Shown here piece by piece: positions 36,665 through 45,668 of a stretch of 64,000 nt of DNA. Where the stretch lies: positions 17,103 to 81,102 of the forward strand of contig CALERN010000005.1 in the NCBI GenBank assembly GCA_937907575.1, in the 5' to 3' direction. The position numbers and the translations under genes are program-made. The notes below the pieces were generated by a model. That model saw nothing but the letters and a program-made list of their open reading frames with translations. It had not been told where the DNA came from and did no database searches. Every line of letters starts with the position of its first letter. Position 1 is the first letter of the stretch. This DNA comes from Lepagella sp002404675. GTDB lineage: Bacteria; Bacteroidota; Bacteroidia; Bacteroidales; Muribaculaceae.

Positions 36665-37582
36665 TTACGCCGGCTGCATCAGTTCCAAAACACGGCCTAC
36701 GAAGTCTTGTTCCGGCAGGTCGTAGGGCAGCCAGTGTATGGTGAAGCCGCGCCGTTCCATGCCTCTGAACCATGTCATCTGCCGCTTCGCAAACTGGTGG
36801 ATTGCCGTTTCAAGGCCTTTGTACATCTCGTCATACGACAGTTCCCCGATTACATACAGCGTGATGAACTTGTATTCCAATCCGTAGTAAATCAGGTCTT
36901 CCGGCGAAATGCCGCTGTCGAGCAGCGACTTAACCTCATCGACCATACCCTCTTCGAGGCGTGACTGCAGCCGTTCGGATATGCGCCGCCGGCGCGAGTC
37001 TCGGTCAATGTCTACGCCGATTATCAACGCATCAGCCTGCTGTGTGCGGCTGCGGTCGGCAAGTGCGGCCTGTTCCGGGTGTTCGCGGTAGTATGTCTCG
37101 ATTTCAATGGCGCGTATCGCACGTTTCACAGTGTCAACATCGGTGGTGTTGTGCAGCTGCTTCATGGCAGCGAGCCTGGCTGTCAGTTCCTCGAGGGTAT
37201 ATGCCGCCAGCTCCTTGCGCAATTCCGGATTTTCAGGCACTTCAGGCAGAGTGACCCCTGCCAATACTGTTTCGATGTACATGCCAGAGCCGCCGCAGAT
37301 TACCGGTACAAGTCCGCGCGTGATGATGTCCTTTTCCACACGGCGGAAGTCCGTCACATAGCGGTGCAGGTTGTACTTGTCGCCAGCCTCTGCCACATCC
37401 ACAAGGTGAAAGGGTATCTCGCCGTATTCCTCCAAATCCTTGCCGGTCCCTATGGTCATGCCTCGGTAGACCTGGCGCGAGTCCGCGCTGATGATTTCCG
37501 AGTGCAACGCACGCGCCACCGACACGGCCCTCCGTGTCTTGCCCGATGCCGTCGGCCCTACTATTGCAACTTCCTTTGTCAT
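36665..37582 (-). CDS. miaA: tRNA dimethylallyltransferase
   Basis: 305 residues from ATG at 37582 (MTKEVAIVGPTASGKT); longer frames upstream run into the neighbouring gene. It transfers a dimethylallyl group to A37 of UNN-decoding tRNAs. Seen: P-loop GPTASGKT, ISADSRQVYRGMTIGTGK, ICGGSGMYI, RAIEIE, and KRQMTWFRG. The ATG overlaps the TGA of the upstream membrane gene. Confidence 0.95.
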   Translation of the reverse strand: MTKEVAIVGPTASGKTRRAVSVARALHSEIISADSRQVYRGMTIGTGKDLEEYGEIPFHLVDVAEAGDKYNLHRYVTDFRRVEKDIITRGLVPVICGGSGMYIETVLAGVTLPEVPENPELRKELAAYTLEELTARLAAMKQLHNTTDVDTVKRAIRAIEIETYYREHPEQAALADRSRTQQADALIIGVDIDRDSRRRRISERLQSRLEEGMVDEVKSLLDSGISPEDLIYYGLEYKFITLYVIGELSYDEMYKGLETAIHQFAKRQMTWFRGMERRGFTIHWLPYDLPEQDFVGRVLELMQPA

Positions 37583-38943
37583 CTTGCGGTCATGTTTGAG
37601 CCGTGTCCGTGATGATTTTGGCTTCCGAATGTCCGTCGCCACCAGCTCCGCAGCCGGAACATCGGCATGTCGGAATTGAACAGCGATATCCGTATCCACT
37701 TGTCGTCCTGAAAGTCAATATCTGACTGGTACACGTCCCTGAGGTTGAAATTCGGGCGGTAGTTGCCTATGCCCAAGCGTCGCACGCCCTGTTCGTCGTA
37801 TATCTTGCTGGTCAGAATTATGGTTGAAAGGCGAGTGGTGTCAATCACGCTCAGTCGCGACAGCCTGTCAGGCTCGGTAGAGTATATCTGCTTGATAACC
37901 TCATAGTCCATCCATTTGCCAGCTGTCTTGAGCGGCGGACAATCGCCGTTGCTGCCGGGCTTCACGAAATAGAAGTAGCGGAGCAGCGTGTGTCCCTTTA
38001 TGCCGGTGCGCCTCCCGTAGAAGAAACGCAGCTCTCCGGCTACGCCGGTCATTTCGCGTATGATTTCGCCGGCTGCGCTTGACGGAAGGCCGTTCACATT
38101 GCGCTTGGTGAGGAACGGTGTCTCCATAACCTCGCCGCACTTCGTGTCGGGAGTGGCGAAATGTTCGTCTACATATATGTTGTTGCCGCAGATGACATAG
38201 AAACGCAGGTACGTCTTGGCTGTCATGTCCTCTATCTCCTCGGGCGTGATGATTTCGTCGTTTTCGCGCAGGTCGAGGTACAGATTGTAGTAGCGGGCGG
38301 TAAAATACACTATGTCAAGCAGGAAAACGATTACGACTATCCAAGTGAAGATGTACCAGTCGCGGGCGTTCTGGCTTGCATTGACATAGAATACGAGAAA
38401 ATATCCCCACACCAGAACCGTAAGGCACAGCATCAGGACAGTCAGGTTGCGCAATTGGAAATGTGATTCAGAGCTGTATATACGGCTGATACTGTTGCCT
38501 CCGATATACTCGGAATTCCGGATTCTGCAGTTGCGGCACAAGTTGATTTTCTCGCGCTGAAGGTACGTCACAAACAGCGTTGCCGTAGCCGTCGGCAGAT
38601 ACATCAGCGAGGGCATATATGCACCCTGATAGAAGATTACCTCATCGGGGAGGCTGACCAGCCCGATGGCGTTGGACAGGTTTACGACTACCGCTATGAT
38701 CGAATATATGACGAGGCTAAGGAAAATCGCGTATGGGACGATAGAGCATAGCCCGAACCGTCCCCTCGCGACATTCACTATCCGGTAGACGGCCAATGCA
38801 CAAAGCAGCGAGAATACTGGCGAGAGTATCGTGGGGAAAAAACGCGTCACGACAAACATAGCCGTCAGCACGCCGAGGCACAGCGCGAGCAGCCGCCAGA
38901 AGTTGAAAAGCCTGATGCTGTCTATTTTGTGCAGGTCATCCAT
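37579..38943 (-). CDS. Six-TM membrane protein of unknown function
   Basis: 454 residues, family not recognised. Membrane segments are predicted by eye at 14-32, 38-56, 67-89, 109-127, 166-187 and 197-217. Between the fourth and fifth is a short loop with CRNC (136-139). The C-terminal 230 residues are soluble and mixed alpha/beta, with GIKGHTLLRYFYFVKPG and DTTRLSTIILTSKIYDEQGV, and the tail is basic. It lies between DPP4 (17 bp gap) and miaA (4 bp overlap). It could be a membrane-anchored sensor or enzyme; nothing decides this. Confidence 0.75.
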   Translation of the reverse strand: MDDLHKIDSIRLFNFWRLLALCLGVLTAMFVVTRFFPTILSPVFSLLCALAVYRIVNVARGRFGLCSIVPYAIFLSLVIYSIIAVVVNLSNAIGLVSLPDEVIFYQGAYMPSLMYLPTATATLFVTYLQREKINLCRNCRIRNSEYIGGNSISRIYSSESHFQLRNLTVLMLCLTVLVWGYFLVFYVNASQNARDWYIFTWIVVIVFLLDIVYFTARYYNLYLDLRENDEIITPEEIEDMTAKTYLRFYVICGNNIYVDEHFATPDTKCGEVMETPFLTKRNVNGLPSSAAGEIIREMTGVAGELRFFYGRRTGIKGHTLLRYFYFVKPGSNGDCPPLKTAGKWMDYEVIKQIYSTEPDRLSRLSVIDTTRLSTIILTSKIYDEQGVRRLGIGNYRPNFNLRDVYQSDIDFQDDKWIRISLFNSDMPMFRLRSWWRRTFGSQNHHGHGSNMTAR

Positions 38944-38960
38944 ATATCCTTATCAACACT

Positions 38961-41141
38961 TCAATGGAGTTGAGTGTTGAGGAAGTCAAGCACTTTTTTG
39001 TACAGCTGCACACGGGCGTTGCACATACGCAGGCTGTGTTCAAAACCGGTAAACGACATCATGTCGAATATCGTCCCTTCGCTGTTGAGCTTGGATGTAT
39101 ACTTCAACGTGTTGTAGTAGTGTACGTTGTCGTCAGAAGTGCCCGACATTATCAGCAGCCGTCCGTTGAGGTCTTTGGTCCGGTTGAGTGCAGATGCAGT
39201 TTCGTAACCGCCCTCGTTCTGCTGCGGCGTGAGCATATAGCGTTCCGTGTAAATTGAGTCATAGTAACGCCAGTCGGTCACAGGTGCCATCGCCACGCCG
39301 GCCTTGAAGGGCGAATTGGGCGCTGACATTTCCATGAGCGTCATGTAGCCGCCGTAGCTCCAGCCGAAGCATGCCACCCTCTCTGCGTCTATGTAGGGAA
39401 GCGACGCGAAATAGCGTGCGCCAGCTATCTGGTCGGCGGTCTCGTATTCCCCAAGGCGCTTGTAGACGCTGTTCGCCCACTCGCGTGTGCGGTTGCCTGT
39501 GCCGCGTCCGTCCACGCAGGCGATTATGTAGCCCTCACTCGCGAGGTAGAACATGCCGTCCATGCTCCACTTGTTGAGCACCTGCTGCGAGTCTGGCCCG
39601 TTGTACTGGTAGGTCAGCAGCGGATACTTCTTTGATGCGTCAAAGTCTGCCGGCTTGATGACGTATGCATCCATTTCCTCGCCCACGGCATTAGGGACTT
39701 TCATCAGTTCCACCTTGGGAGCAGAGGCGTATTTGGCGGCATACTCCTCGTTCATGTTGACCACGGTCGATTTCTTGCCGTCCGTGGTGCAAATCGTGTA
39801 CTGGTTCGGGGTCGAGATATTGCTGTAGTTGCGCAGGTAATACTCGAAGTTGGAGCTGAACGATGCGTTCTCCGTGCCGTCAACGTCGTTGAGCAGCTTC
39901 ATCGCGCCCTTGCTGTCTACGCGGGCGACGTTGCGGTTGACCGCGCCGCGCTTCGTGCATTGCACATACACATTGCCGCGTGCATCGCGTCCGTAGTAAC
40001 TGGTTATGTTGAAGTTGCCGTCAGTCACCTTGCGTATCATCTTGCCCGTGTAGTCATATTCATACAGGTGGCGATAGCCCGACTTCTCGCTGCCGATGAT
40101 GAATGACGACTTGCCAAAATCTATCATCTGGTAGGCGGCAGGGGAGAGCCATGCGCTCGACTCATCGGTATAGATGAGTTTCGCCACTGTCGAACCGGTA
40201 TTGACAGCATACATCTTCAGGTTGTTCTGGTCGCGGTTGAGCACCGACACCATCAGCGTCGCGCCATCGCCGGCGAAGGACAGCTGCGGTATGTAGTCCG
40301 AATCCACCTTCGGAATATCCATGGTCTTGGTGGTGCGGTTGTTCAGGTCGTATGCCAGCACGCTCACCACGGAGTTGGGATAGCCCGCCAGCGAGTACTT
40401 GTACTCGTAAGACTCGGGGTAAGGGTCGCCGAGCGGTTCGTCATCGCAATAGCTGCGCACATTGTCAAACGAGTACACCGGCACCTGGCTCTCGTCGAAA
40501 CGCATGAACACGAGCGTGTTGTCGTCGGCCGAGAAATGTATTGTGTTCAGTATGCCGAACTCCTCTTCATATCCCCAGTCTGGCGAGCCGTAGATTATCT
40601 CGTTGACCTTGCCGTCCTTGGTCACGGCTATGTCTGTGCCGTAGTCGAGGTTGGAGACGTACACGTTGTTGCCGCGCATATAGGCGACAGCCCTGCCGTC
40701 ATGGCTCAGCACTGCGCCGCGCTGCGCTCCACCCTCCGACACACGCTTCATTGTGCCGCGTGCTATGTCATATACATAGTACTCTGCGGTGAACGAGTGG
40801 CGGTATATCTTCTTGGAATTGTTCCAGAGCAGTATCTTCTTCTCGTTGGCTGACAGCTCATAGCCGTTGAAGCTGTCTATCTTGACATCCCCTTTTATGG
40901 CTTTCACGTCAAACAGGGTAGAGGTCTTCGCGCCGTTCTTGTAGCTGTACACCTCGATGGCACTGCCGTCATCGCTTAGCGCAGCGTATGAAACGCCGTC
41001 GGCGAGCGGGCGCATTTCACGCACTCCGGCGGGCTTGGTCAGGTTTACGTCGCAATAGTCATCGGGGGTAAGTGGAGCAGCCGCTGCCGGCACGGACACG
41101 GCTGCGAGCATCAGAGCCGATATGGTTATAGTCGTTTTCAT
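38961..41141 (-). CDS. Dipeptidyl peptidase IV (S9B serine peptidase)
   Basis: 726 residues with a signal peptide (cut near AAAAPL), so periplasmic or exported. An N-terminal beta-propeller contains the YEEEFG motif (DWGYEEEFGI) that binds the substrate N-terminus. The C-terminal hydrolase has GWSYGG with Ser595, Asp670 in TSDDNV and His702 in GFEH; the spacing matches human DPP4. It removes X-Pro dipeptides, useful for peptide foraging. It is followed at 17 bp by the six-TM gene. Confidence 0.95.
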   Translation of the reverse strand: MKTTITISALMLAAVSVPAAAAPLTPDDYCDVNLTKPAGVREMRPLADGVSYAALSDDGSAIEVYSYKNGAKTSTLFDVKAIKGDVKIDSFNGYELSANEKKILLWNNSKKIYRHSFTAEYYVYDIARGTMKRVSEGGAQRGAVLSHDGRAVAYMRGNNVYVSNLDYGTDIAVTKDGKVNEIIYGSPDWGYEEEFGILNTIHFSADDNTLVFMRFDESQVPVYSFDNVRSYCDDEPLGDPYPESYEYKYSLAGYPNSVVSVLAYDLNNRTTKTMDIPKVDSDYIPQLSFAGDGATLMVSVLNRDQNNLKMYAVNTGSTVAKLIYTDESSAWLSPAAYQMIDFGKSSFIIGSEKSGYRHLYEYDYTGKMIRKVTDGNFNITSYYGRDARGNVYVQCTKRGAVNRNVARVDSKGAMKLLNDVDGTENASFSSNFEYYLRNYSNISTPNQYTICTTDGKKSTVVNMNEEYAAKYASAPKVELMKVPNAVGEEMDAYVIKPADFDASKKYPLLTYQYNGPDSQQVLNKWSMDGMFYLASEGYIIACVDGRGTGNRTREWANSVYKRLGEYETADQIAGARYFASLPYIDAERVACFGWSYGGYMTLMEMSAPNSPFKAGVAMAPVTDWRYYDSIYTERYMLTPQQNEGGYETASALNRTKDLNGRLLIMSGTSDDNVHYYNTLKYTSKLNSEGTIFDMMSFTGFEHSLRMCNARVQLYKKVLDFLNTQLH

Positions 41142-41166
41142 GGTATTACGGTATGTATGCGGAAAA

Positions 41167-41199
41167 CCGTCCGTCCCGCAGTGTTAGCGAGGCGGACGG
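41167..41199 (-). terminator. Terminator after proS
   Basis: CCGTCCG (41167-41173) pairs with CGGACGG (41193-41199). On the minus strand the stem is followed by TTTTCC. It lies 15 bp after the proS stop and just before DPP4. Confidence 0.65.
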
Positions 41200-41213
41200 C
41201 GTATATGGTTGTG

Positions 41214-42695
41214 TCAATATGAAATGGCGAAAAGCACACGGCGCGGCGACGGCTTGCCTGTCACCATGCACACGCCTGGCGTGGCGTCGCCCTCAAACGG
41301 GATGCAGCGGATAGTCGCCTTGGTCTCCTCCTTGATGCGCGTCTCTGTTTCGGAAGTGCCGTCCCAATGGGCAAGTATGAAATAGCCCTGTGTGATTTTC
41401 TCTTTGAACTCGTCGTAGCTGTCTACGGTGATAGTGCGTTCCTTGCGGCGTTGCAATGCGCGGTCGTAGAGGCTCTTCTGTATGTCGTCGAGTATGCGCA
41501 TGATTTCGTCAACGATGCCCTCAAATGCGATCTCCTCTTTCTCGAGAGTGTCACGGCGCACCAGTTCGCACGCGCCTTTCTCCAGGTCTCTTGCTCCTAC
41601 GGCGAGGCGCACAGGCACGCCCTTGACCTCGTAGTCCGCAAACTTGAACCCGGGGCGGCGGTTGTCTGCGTCGTCAAACTTGACGGTCAGCCCGCGCTTG
41701 CGCAGTTCGTCGATTATAGGCTGCATCCGCTCTGCGATGGCCTCGAGCTGCGACTTCTCCTTATATACAGGTACGATAGCCACATGGATAGGAGCGAGTC
41801 TGGGCGGCAGCACAAGTCCGTTGTCGTCGCTGTGCGTCATGATGAGCGCGCCCATCAGGCGTGTAGAAACACCCCACGAAGTCGCCCATACGTATTCCTG
41901 CTCGTTGTTGGCGTTGATGAACTTCACGTCAAACGCTTTGGCGAAGTTCTGCCCCAGGAAGTGCGAAGTGCCGGACTGCAATGCCTTGCCGTCCTGCATC
42001 ATTGCCTCTATGGTATATGTCTCTACTGCGCCGGCGAAACGTTCGTTGGCCGACTTCACGCCCTTCACCACCGGCATTGCCATGTGTTCCTCTGCGAACT
42101 CGGCATAGACGTTCAGCATCTTGACTGCCTCAGCCTCGGCCTCCTCGCGAGTCGCGTGCGCCGTATGTCCCTCCTGCCAGAGAAACTCTGCCGTGCGCAG
42201 GAACATGCGGGTACGCATCTCCCAGCGGAACACGTTTGCCCACTGGTTGATGAGGATAGGCAGGTCACGGTATGAGTGTATCCAGTTCTTGTATGTGTTC
42301 CATATTATGGTCTCCGAGGTCGGGCGGATGATGAGCTCCTCCTCCAGTTTCGCTGCCGGGTCTACCACCACACCGCCGCCGTTCTCGTCATTCTTCAGGC
42401 GGTAATGAGTGACAACGGCACACTCCTTGGCGAAGCCCTCCACATGGTCGGCCTCCCTGCTGAGGAATGATTTCGGTATCAGCAGCGGGAAATAGGCGTT
42501 CTGGTGGCCCGTAGCCTTGAACATGTCGTCAAGCTGCCGTTGCATCTTTTCCCAGATAGCATAGCCGTAAGGCTTGATTACCATGCAGCCGCGCACTGCC
42601 GACTGCTCTGCCAGGTCAGCTTTCACCACCAGCTCGTTATACCACTGCGAATAGTTGTCTGCTCTTTTCGTGAAATTCTTTAGTTCCTTTGCCAT
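41214..42695 (-). CDS. proS: Prolyl-tRNA synthetase, archaeal/eukaryotic type
   Basis: 493 residues from ATG at 42695 (MAKELKNFTKRADNYSQW); 50 further upstream codons lack family sequence and cross the promoter. Class II motifs: FPLLIPKSFL, RPTSETIIWNTYKNWIHSYR (motif 2 region), TRMFLRTAEFLWQEGHTAH, and GTSHFLGQNFAKAFD. The length and absence of an editing insertion place it in the short archaeal-like class. The promoter -7 TACCTTTGC is at 42714-42722. Confidence 0.96.
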   Translation of the reverse strand: MAKELKNFTKRADNYSQWYNELVVKADLAEQSAVRGCMVIKPYGYAIWEKMQRQLDDMFKATGHQNAYFPLLIPKSFLSREADHVEGFAKECAVVTHYRLKNDENGGGVVVDPAAKLEEELIIRPTSETIIWNTYKNWIHSYRDLPILINQWANVFRWEMRTRMFLRTAEFLWQEGHTAHATREEAEAEAVKMLNVYAEFAEEHMAMPVVKGVKSANERFAGAVETYTIEAMMQDGKALQSGTSHFLGQNFAKAFDVKFINANNEQEYVWATSWGVSTRLMGALIMTHSDDNGLVLPPRLAPIHVAIVPVYKEKSQLEAIAERMQPIIDELRKRGLTVKFDDADNRRPGFKFADYEVKGVPVRLAVGARDLEKGACELVRRDTLEKEEIAFEGIVDEIMRILDDIQKSLYDRALQRRKERTITVDSYDEFKEKITQGYFILAHWDGTSETETRIKEETKATIRCIPFEGDATPGVCMVTGKPSPRRVLFAISY

Positions 42696-43290
42696 TGTTG
42701 TCTCATTTAACGCGCAAAGGTAATAATTTTTCGCGAGATATGGGATATGCAGCAGCGAAAACTGGCAGTTGCTGCTGTATCGCCCTGTTTGGTCTGCCCG
42801 GGTATCGGCTGACGCAATCCCATGCAATGCCCTCCGAGGGTTCATGGAACGATTTTAACTTATTGCTAAGCCCTGATTACCAAGAGAATGCATTGGCTAC
42901 CCCCCCCATTTTTCATTAGTTTAACATATTGAACGTGCGCATGTCACGAGAAAGTACTAATTTTGCGGCGATTATAAAATTTATCCGTAAGGTATTGTGG
43001 GAATTTGATTGACGCTAAGCCAACAGATTATGCAAGTCCAGACTAAGCCATAAAAACTCAGATTCGACTGTTGCATAACGAAGCAAGAATTACGGGGATT
43101 TATAAGACGCCCGACTGCCTCCTAGGCACAGGCATCGCAGACATCCAGAGTGTACGTCACTTGTGCGGGTGTGGAGCGGAGACTGCGCCGGGAGCGTCAG
43201 CCCTGATGACGAAGCGAGCCGCAAGGCTGCGCGGCTGCCAATGGGCTGCCAGGCAATAGGCGTGAGTATGAATTGAACATTGATTGTGTA
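42696..43290 (+). promoter_or_regulatory. Fimbrial operon promoter and long structured leader
   Basis: No convincing gene in 595 bp. A run of eight C is at 42900-42907. TAATTTTGC (42958-42966) is the -7 element; the -33 is poor. Transcription from there gives a leader of about 315 nt before the ATG at 43291. The leader can fold: TTATGCAA (43028-43035) with TTGCATAA (43071-43078); CGTCA (43195-43199) with TGACG (43207-43211); and AGCC-GCAA-GGCT (43217-43228), a GNRA-type tetraloop with extra GCG/CGC pairs. It matches no riboswitch I know. Confidence 0.55.
42714..42722 (-). promoter_or_regulatory. Promoter -7 element for proS
   Basis: Minus-strand TACCTTTGC, 19 bp before the proS ATG. No clear -33. 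An inverted repeat (CAGCAGC 42750-42756, GCTGCTG 42771-42777) lies upstream. Confidence 0.6.
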
Positions 43291-44559
43291 ATGAGGAAAG
43301 TAACATTCATATCGTTTCTTGCCGTTGCCGGATGCCTGTCCGCTGCGGTCATAAATGATTCAGTCAAGATACATTTCCGCCAGAGCCGGTCAAATCTTGA
43401 TCTGGAGTTCAAGGACAATCGCGAGGCTCTGCGGCGTATCTCTGACAGTCTCAGCACGAGTTATGCAGACTCCATGTTGACCCTGCGGAGCGTGAATGTC
43501 GTCGGTGGTGCCTCGCCTGAAGGCTCTGTGGCTATCAACCGCCGGCTCTCCGAGAAGCGAGCGCAGGTATTGTTTGACTATTTCTCCGACTCTTTTTCCG
43601 TTGCGGACTCTGCACTGACTTTCTCCTATCTCGGCCGTGACTGGAACGGCCTTCTCGAACTGGTGGAACAGGACGAGAAAGTTCCGTACCGTGAAGATGT
43701 CCTCCGTCTGGTGCGCAACATCATCGCCGAGCAGGAAGGCAGCCGACCCAAGTCGGGCGACCCGCTCCGCCGCCTCAAGCAGCTTCGTGGCGGCAAGCCC
43801 TATTTATATATGTATCGCGAGCTGTTCCCCGCCCTGCGTGCCTCCACGCTGCTGCTATCTTACGAGCGTGTGCCGTCACCGGTCTACATTGAGCCGGAAG
43901 AGCCGGAGCAGGTCTACATCGAGCCGGTTGACACCGTCGAGGTCGACACTGTGGTCGTGGATACTGCCGTGGTAGAGGAGAAGCACTGCCGACCCTTCTA
44001 TATGGATATCCGCACCAATATGCTCTACGACGCTGCGGCAGTCCCCAACATCGGCGTTGAGTTCTATCTGGGCAAGAACATGTCGGTCGGCGCAAATTGG
44101 CAGTACGCCTGGTGGAAGACTGACCGCCGCCACCGCTACTGGCGAGCATACGGCGGCGACGTGAACGTCCGCTGGTGGTTCGGCAGCGCAGCCCATGAGA
44201 AGCCGCTTACAGGGCACCACCTCGGCGTGTACGGCCAGATACTCACCTACGACTTCGAGTGGGGCGGCAAGGGCTACCTCGGCGGCAAGCCCGGCGGCAC
44301 ATTGTGGGACAAGATGAACTGGGGCGTCGGCATCGAGTACGGCTACTCCCTCCCTGTTGCCAAGCACTTCAACATCGACTTCACCTTCGGCGTGGGCTAC
44401 CTGACGGGCGAGTACCAGGAATACCGCCCCGTTGACGGCTGCTACGTGTGGCAGGCCACCAAGCAGCGGCACTGGTTCGGCCCGACTAAGGCTGAGATCT
44501 CACTCGTATGGCTCATTGGCTGTGACAACTACAACCGCAAGAAAGGAGGTGAGAAATGA
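43291..44559 (+). CDS. Fimbrial-locus protein: OmpA-like region + DUF3575 domain
   Basis: 422 residues from ATG at 43291. A signal or lipoprotein leader (AVAGC, Cys15) precedes residues 24-190, which resemble an OmpA-type domain (VKIHF, then VNVVGGASPEGSVAINRRLSEKRAQ). A Val/Glu/Pro linker (198-230) has two VYIEP units. Residues 234-422 are a DUF3575 barrel-like domain (FYMDIRTNMLYDAAAVPNIG). This architecture opens many Bacteroidales Mfa/Fim-type fimbrial operons, where the protein is thought to sit in the outer membrane. It overlaps the next gene as ATGA. Confidence 0.82.
   Translation: MRKVTFISFLAVAGCLSAAVINDSVKIHFRQSRSNLDLEFKDNREALRRISDSLSTSYADSMLTLRSVNVVGGASPEGSVAINRRLSEKRAQVLFDYFSDSFSVADSALTFSYLGRDWNGLLELVEQDEKVPYREDVLRLVRNIIAEQEGSRPKSGDPLRRLKQLRGGKPYLYMYRELFPALRASTLLLSYERVPSPVYIEPEEPEQVYIEPVDTVEVDTVVVDTAVVEEKHCRPFYMDIRTNMLYDAAAVPNIGVEFYLGKNMSVGANWQYAWWKTDRRHRYWRAYGGDVNVRWWFGSAAHEKPLTGHHLGVYGQILTYDFEWGGKGYLGGKPGGTLWDKMNWGVGIEYGYSLPVAKHFNIDFTFGVGYLTGEYQEYRPVDGCYVWQATKQRHWFGPTKAEISLVWLIGCDNYNRKKGGEK
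44542..44550 (+). promoter_or_regulatory. Full-length Shine-Dalgarno before the FimB-like gene
   Basis: AAAGGAGGT lies 5 nt before the ATG at 44556, inside the end of the DUF3575 gene. Bacteroidota genes usually lack such sites, so it stands out. Confidence 0.7.
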
Positions 44560-45593
44560 AACTGAAATTTGTTTTCCATTTGATATTGGCAGCGTTGCTG
44601 CCGGCACTGCTTGCCAGCTGCGAGCATAAGGAGCTCTGCTACCAGCATCCCCACCGCGCCACGCTGCGCGTGGTCTTCGACTGGCAAGACGCTCCTGACG
44701 CCAACCCCGAGGGCATGTGCGTATTCTTCTACCCGGTCAGCGAGGACGGCACGGACGACGGCCGCCGCATGGTGCGCTACGACTTCATGGGCAAGGAGGG
44801 CGGCGAGGTTGAGCTCGTCGAAGGCCGCTACCGTGTCATTGCCTACAACAACGACACTGAGGCGTGCCAGTTCTCCGGCATAAGCAGCTTTGACACCCAC
44901 CGCGTCTTCACTCGCGACGGCAACCTCTTTGAGAGCATCGTCGGCTCGGGTGCGCTTCCCCCTCGCGCTAATGATGCAGAGCGAATAGTCATCTCGCCCG
45001 ACATGATGTGGGGCTGCTCCGTTGAGGAGCTGGAAATCACCGCGGAGGGCGTGACCTACATCAGCATACCTGAAAGCGGCCGCGACACCTGGTCGGGCGT
45101 ACCCGTCCACTCCGTTGACCGCGTGATATACCTCTATCCCCACGAACTTGTATGCGAATACACCTACGAGGTGCGCAATGTGGAGAACCTGAAGTATGCC
45201 ACACAGATGTGCGGCTCACTCTCCGGCATGGCTCCCTCGCTTTACTTCGGCGACGAGGCGCTCGGCTCGGAGTGTGTCACCATCCCCTTCGCTGCGGAGA
45301 GCGACGGCGTGTCGCGCATCACCGGACGCTTCTACACCTTCGGTCACAATACTGACAACCCGCAGGAACACCGCATGATGTTCTATGTGTGGATGCAAGA
45401 CGGCGGCAAGTTCTACTTCGGCGCGACCGATGACAAGTTCAATGTCACCACGCAGGTGCACAACGCGCCGGACAAGCGTCATGTCCACATCATCATTGAC
45501 GGCCTCGGGCTGCCTACCCCCATGGAGGGTGACGACAGCTTCAACCCCTCGGTAGATGACTGGCAGGAAATCAACCAAGACATCACTATCTAA
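44556..45593 (+). CDS. FimB/Mfa2-like fimbrial lipoprotein (DUF5119 type)
   Basis: 345 residues with a lipobox LASC (Cys22). The start of the mature part, HATLRVVFDW-like with FFYPVSEDG, is characteristic of the DUF5119/FimB-Mfa2 group, whose members anchor or regulate the length of fimbriae at the outer membrane. It is mostly beta structure with no enzyme motif. It is coupled to the DUF3575 gene and followed by the fimbrillin after 75 bp of A-rich leader containing AATATTAATATT. Confidence 0.8.
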   Translation: MKLKFVFHLILAALLPALLASCEHKELCYQHPHRATLRVVFDWQDAPDANPEGMCVFFYPVSEDGTDDGRRMVRYDFMGKEGGEVELVEGRYRVIAYNNDTEACQFSGISSFDTHRVFTRDGNLFESIVGSGALPPRANDAERIVISPDMMWGCSVEELEITAEGVTYISIPESGRDTWSGVPVHSVDRVIYLYPHELVCEYTYEVRNVENLKYATQMCGSLSGMAPSLYFGDEALGSECVTIPFAAESDGVSRITGRFYTFGHNTDNPQEHRMMFYVWMQDGGKFYFGATDDKFNVTTQVHNAPDKRHVHIIIDGLGLPTPMEGDDSFNPSVDDWQEINQDITI

Positions 45594-45668
45594 TATTAAT
45601 ATTGAATAGGAAACAAACAAGAGAGAAACAAACAAAATCATTAACAACCTAAGTTTAGTATCACCGAA

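Noticed and set aside
41367..42275. 302-codon plus-strand open frame
   Set aside because: Lies wholly opposite proS; a by-product of GC-biased codons.
43028..43078. Invertible promoter (phase switch) upstream of the fimbrial genes
   Set aside because: The inverted repeats TTATGCAA/TTGCATAA are only 35 bp apart, lie downstream of the -7 element, and no recombinase gene is nearby; a leader hairpin explains them better.
43071..43259. 62-codon frame in the fimbrial leader
   Set aside because: Begins with TTG, has no family or signal features, and crosses the GC-rich hairpins; more likely leader RNA.
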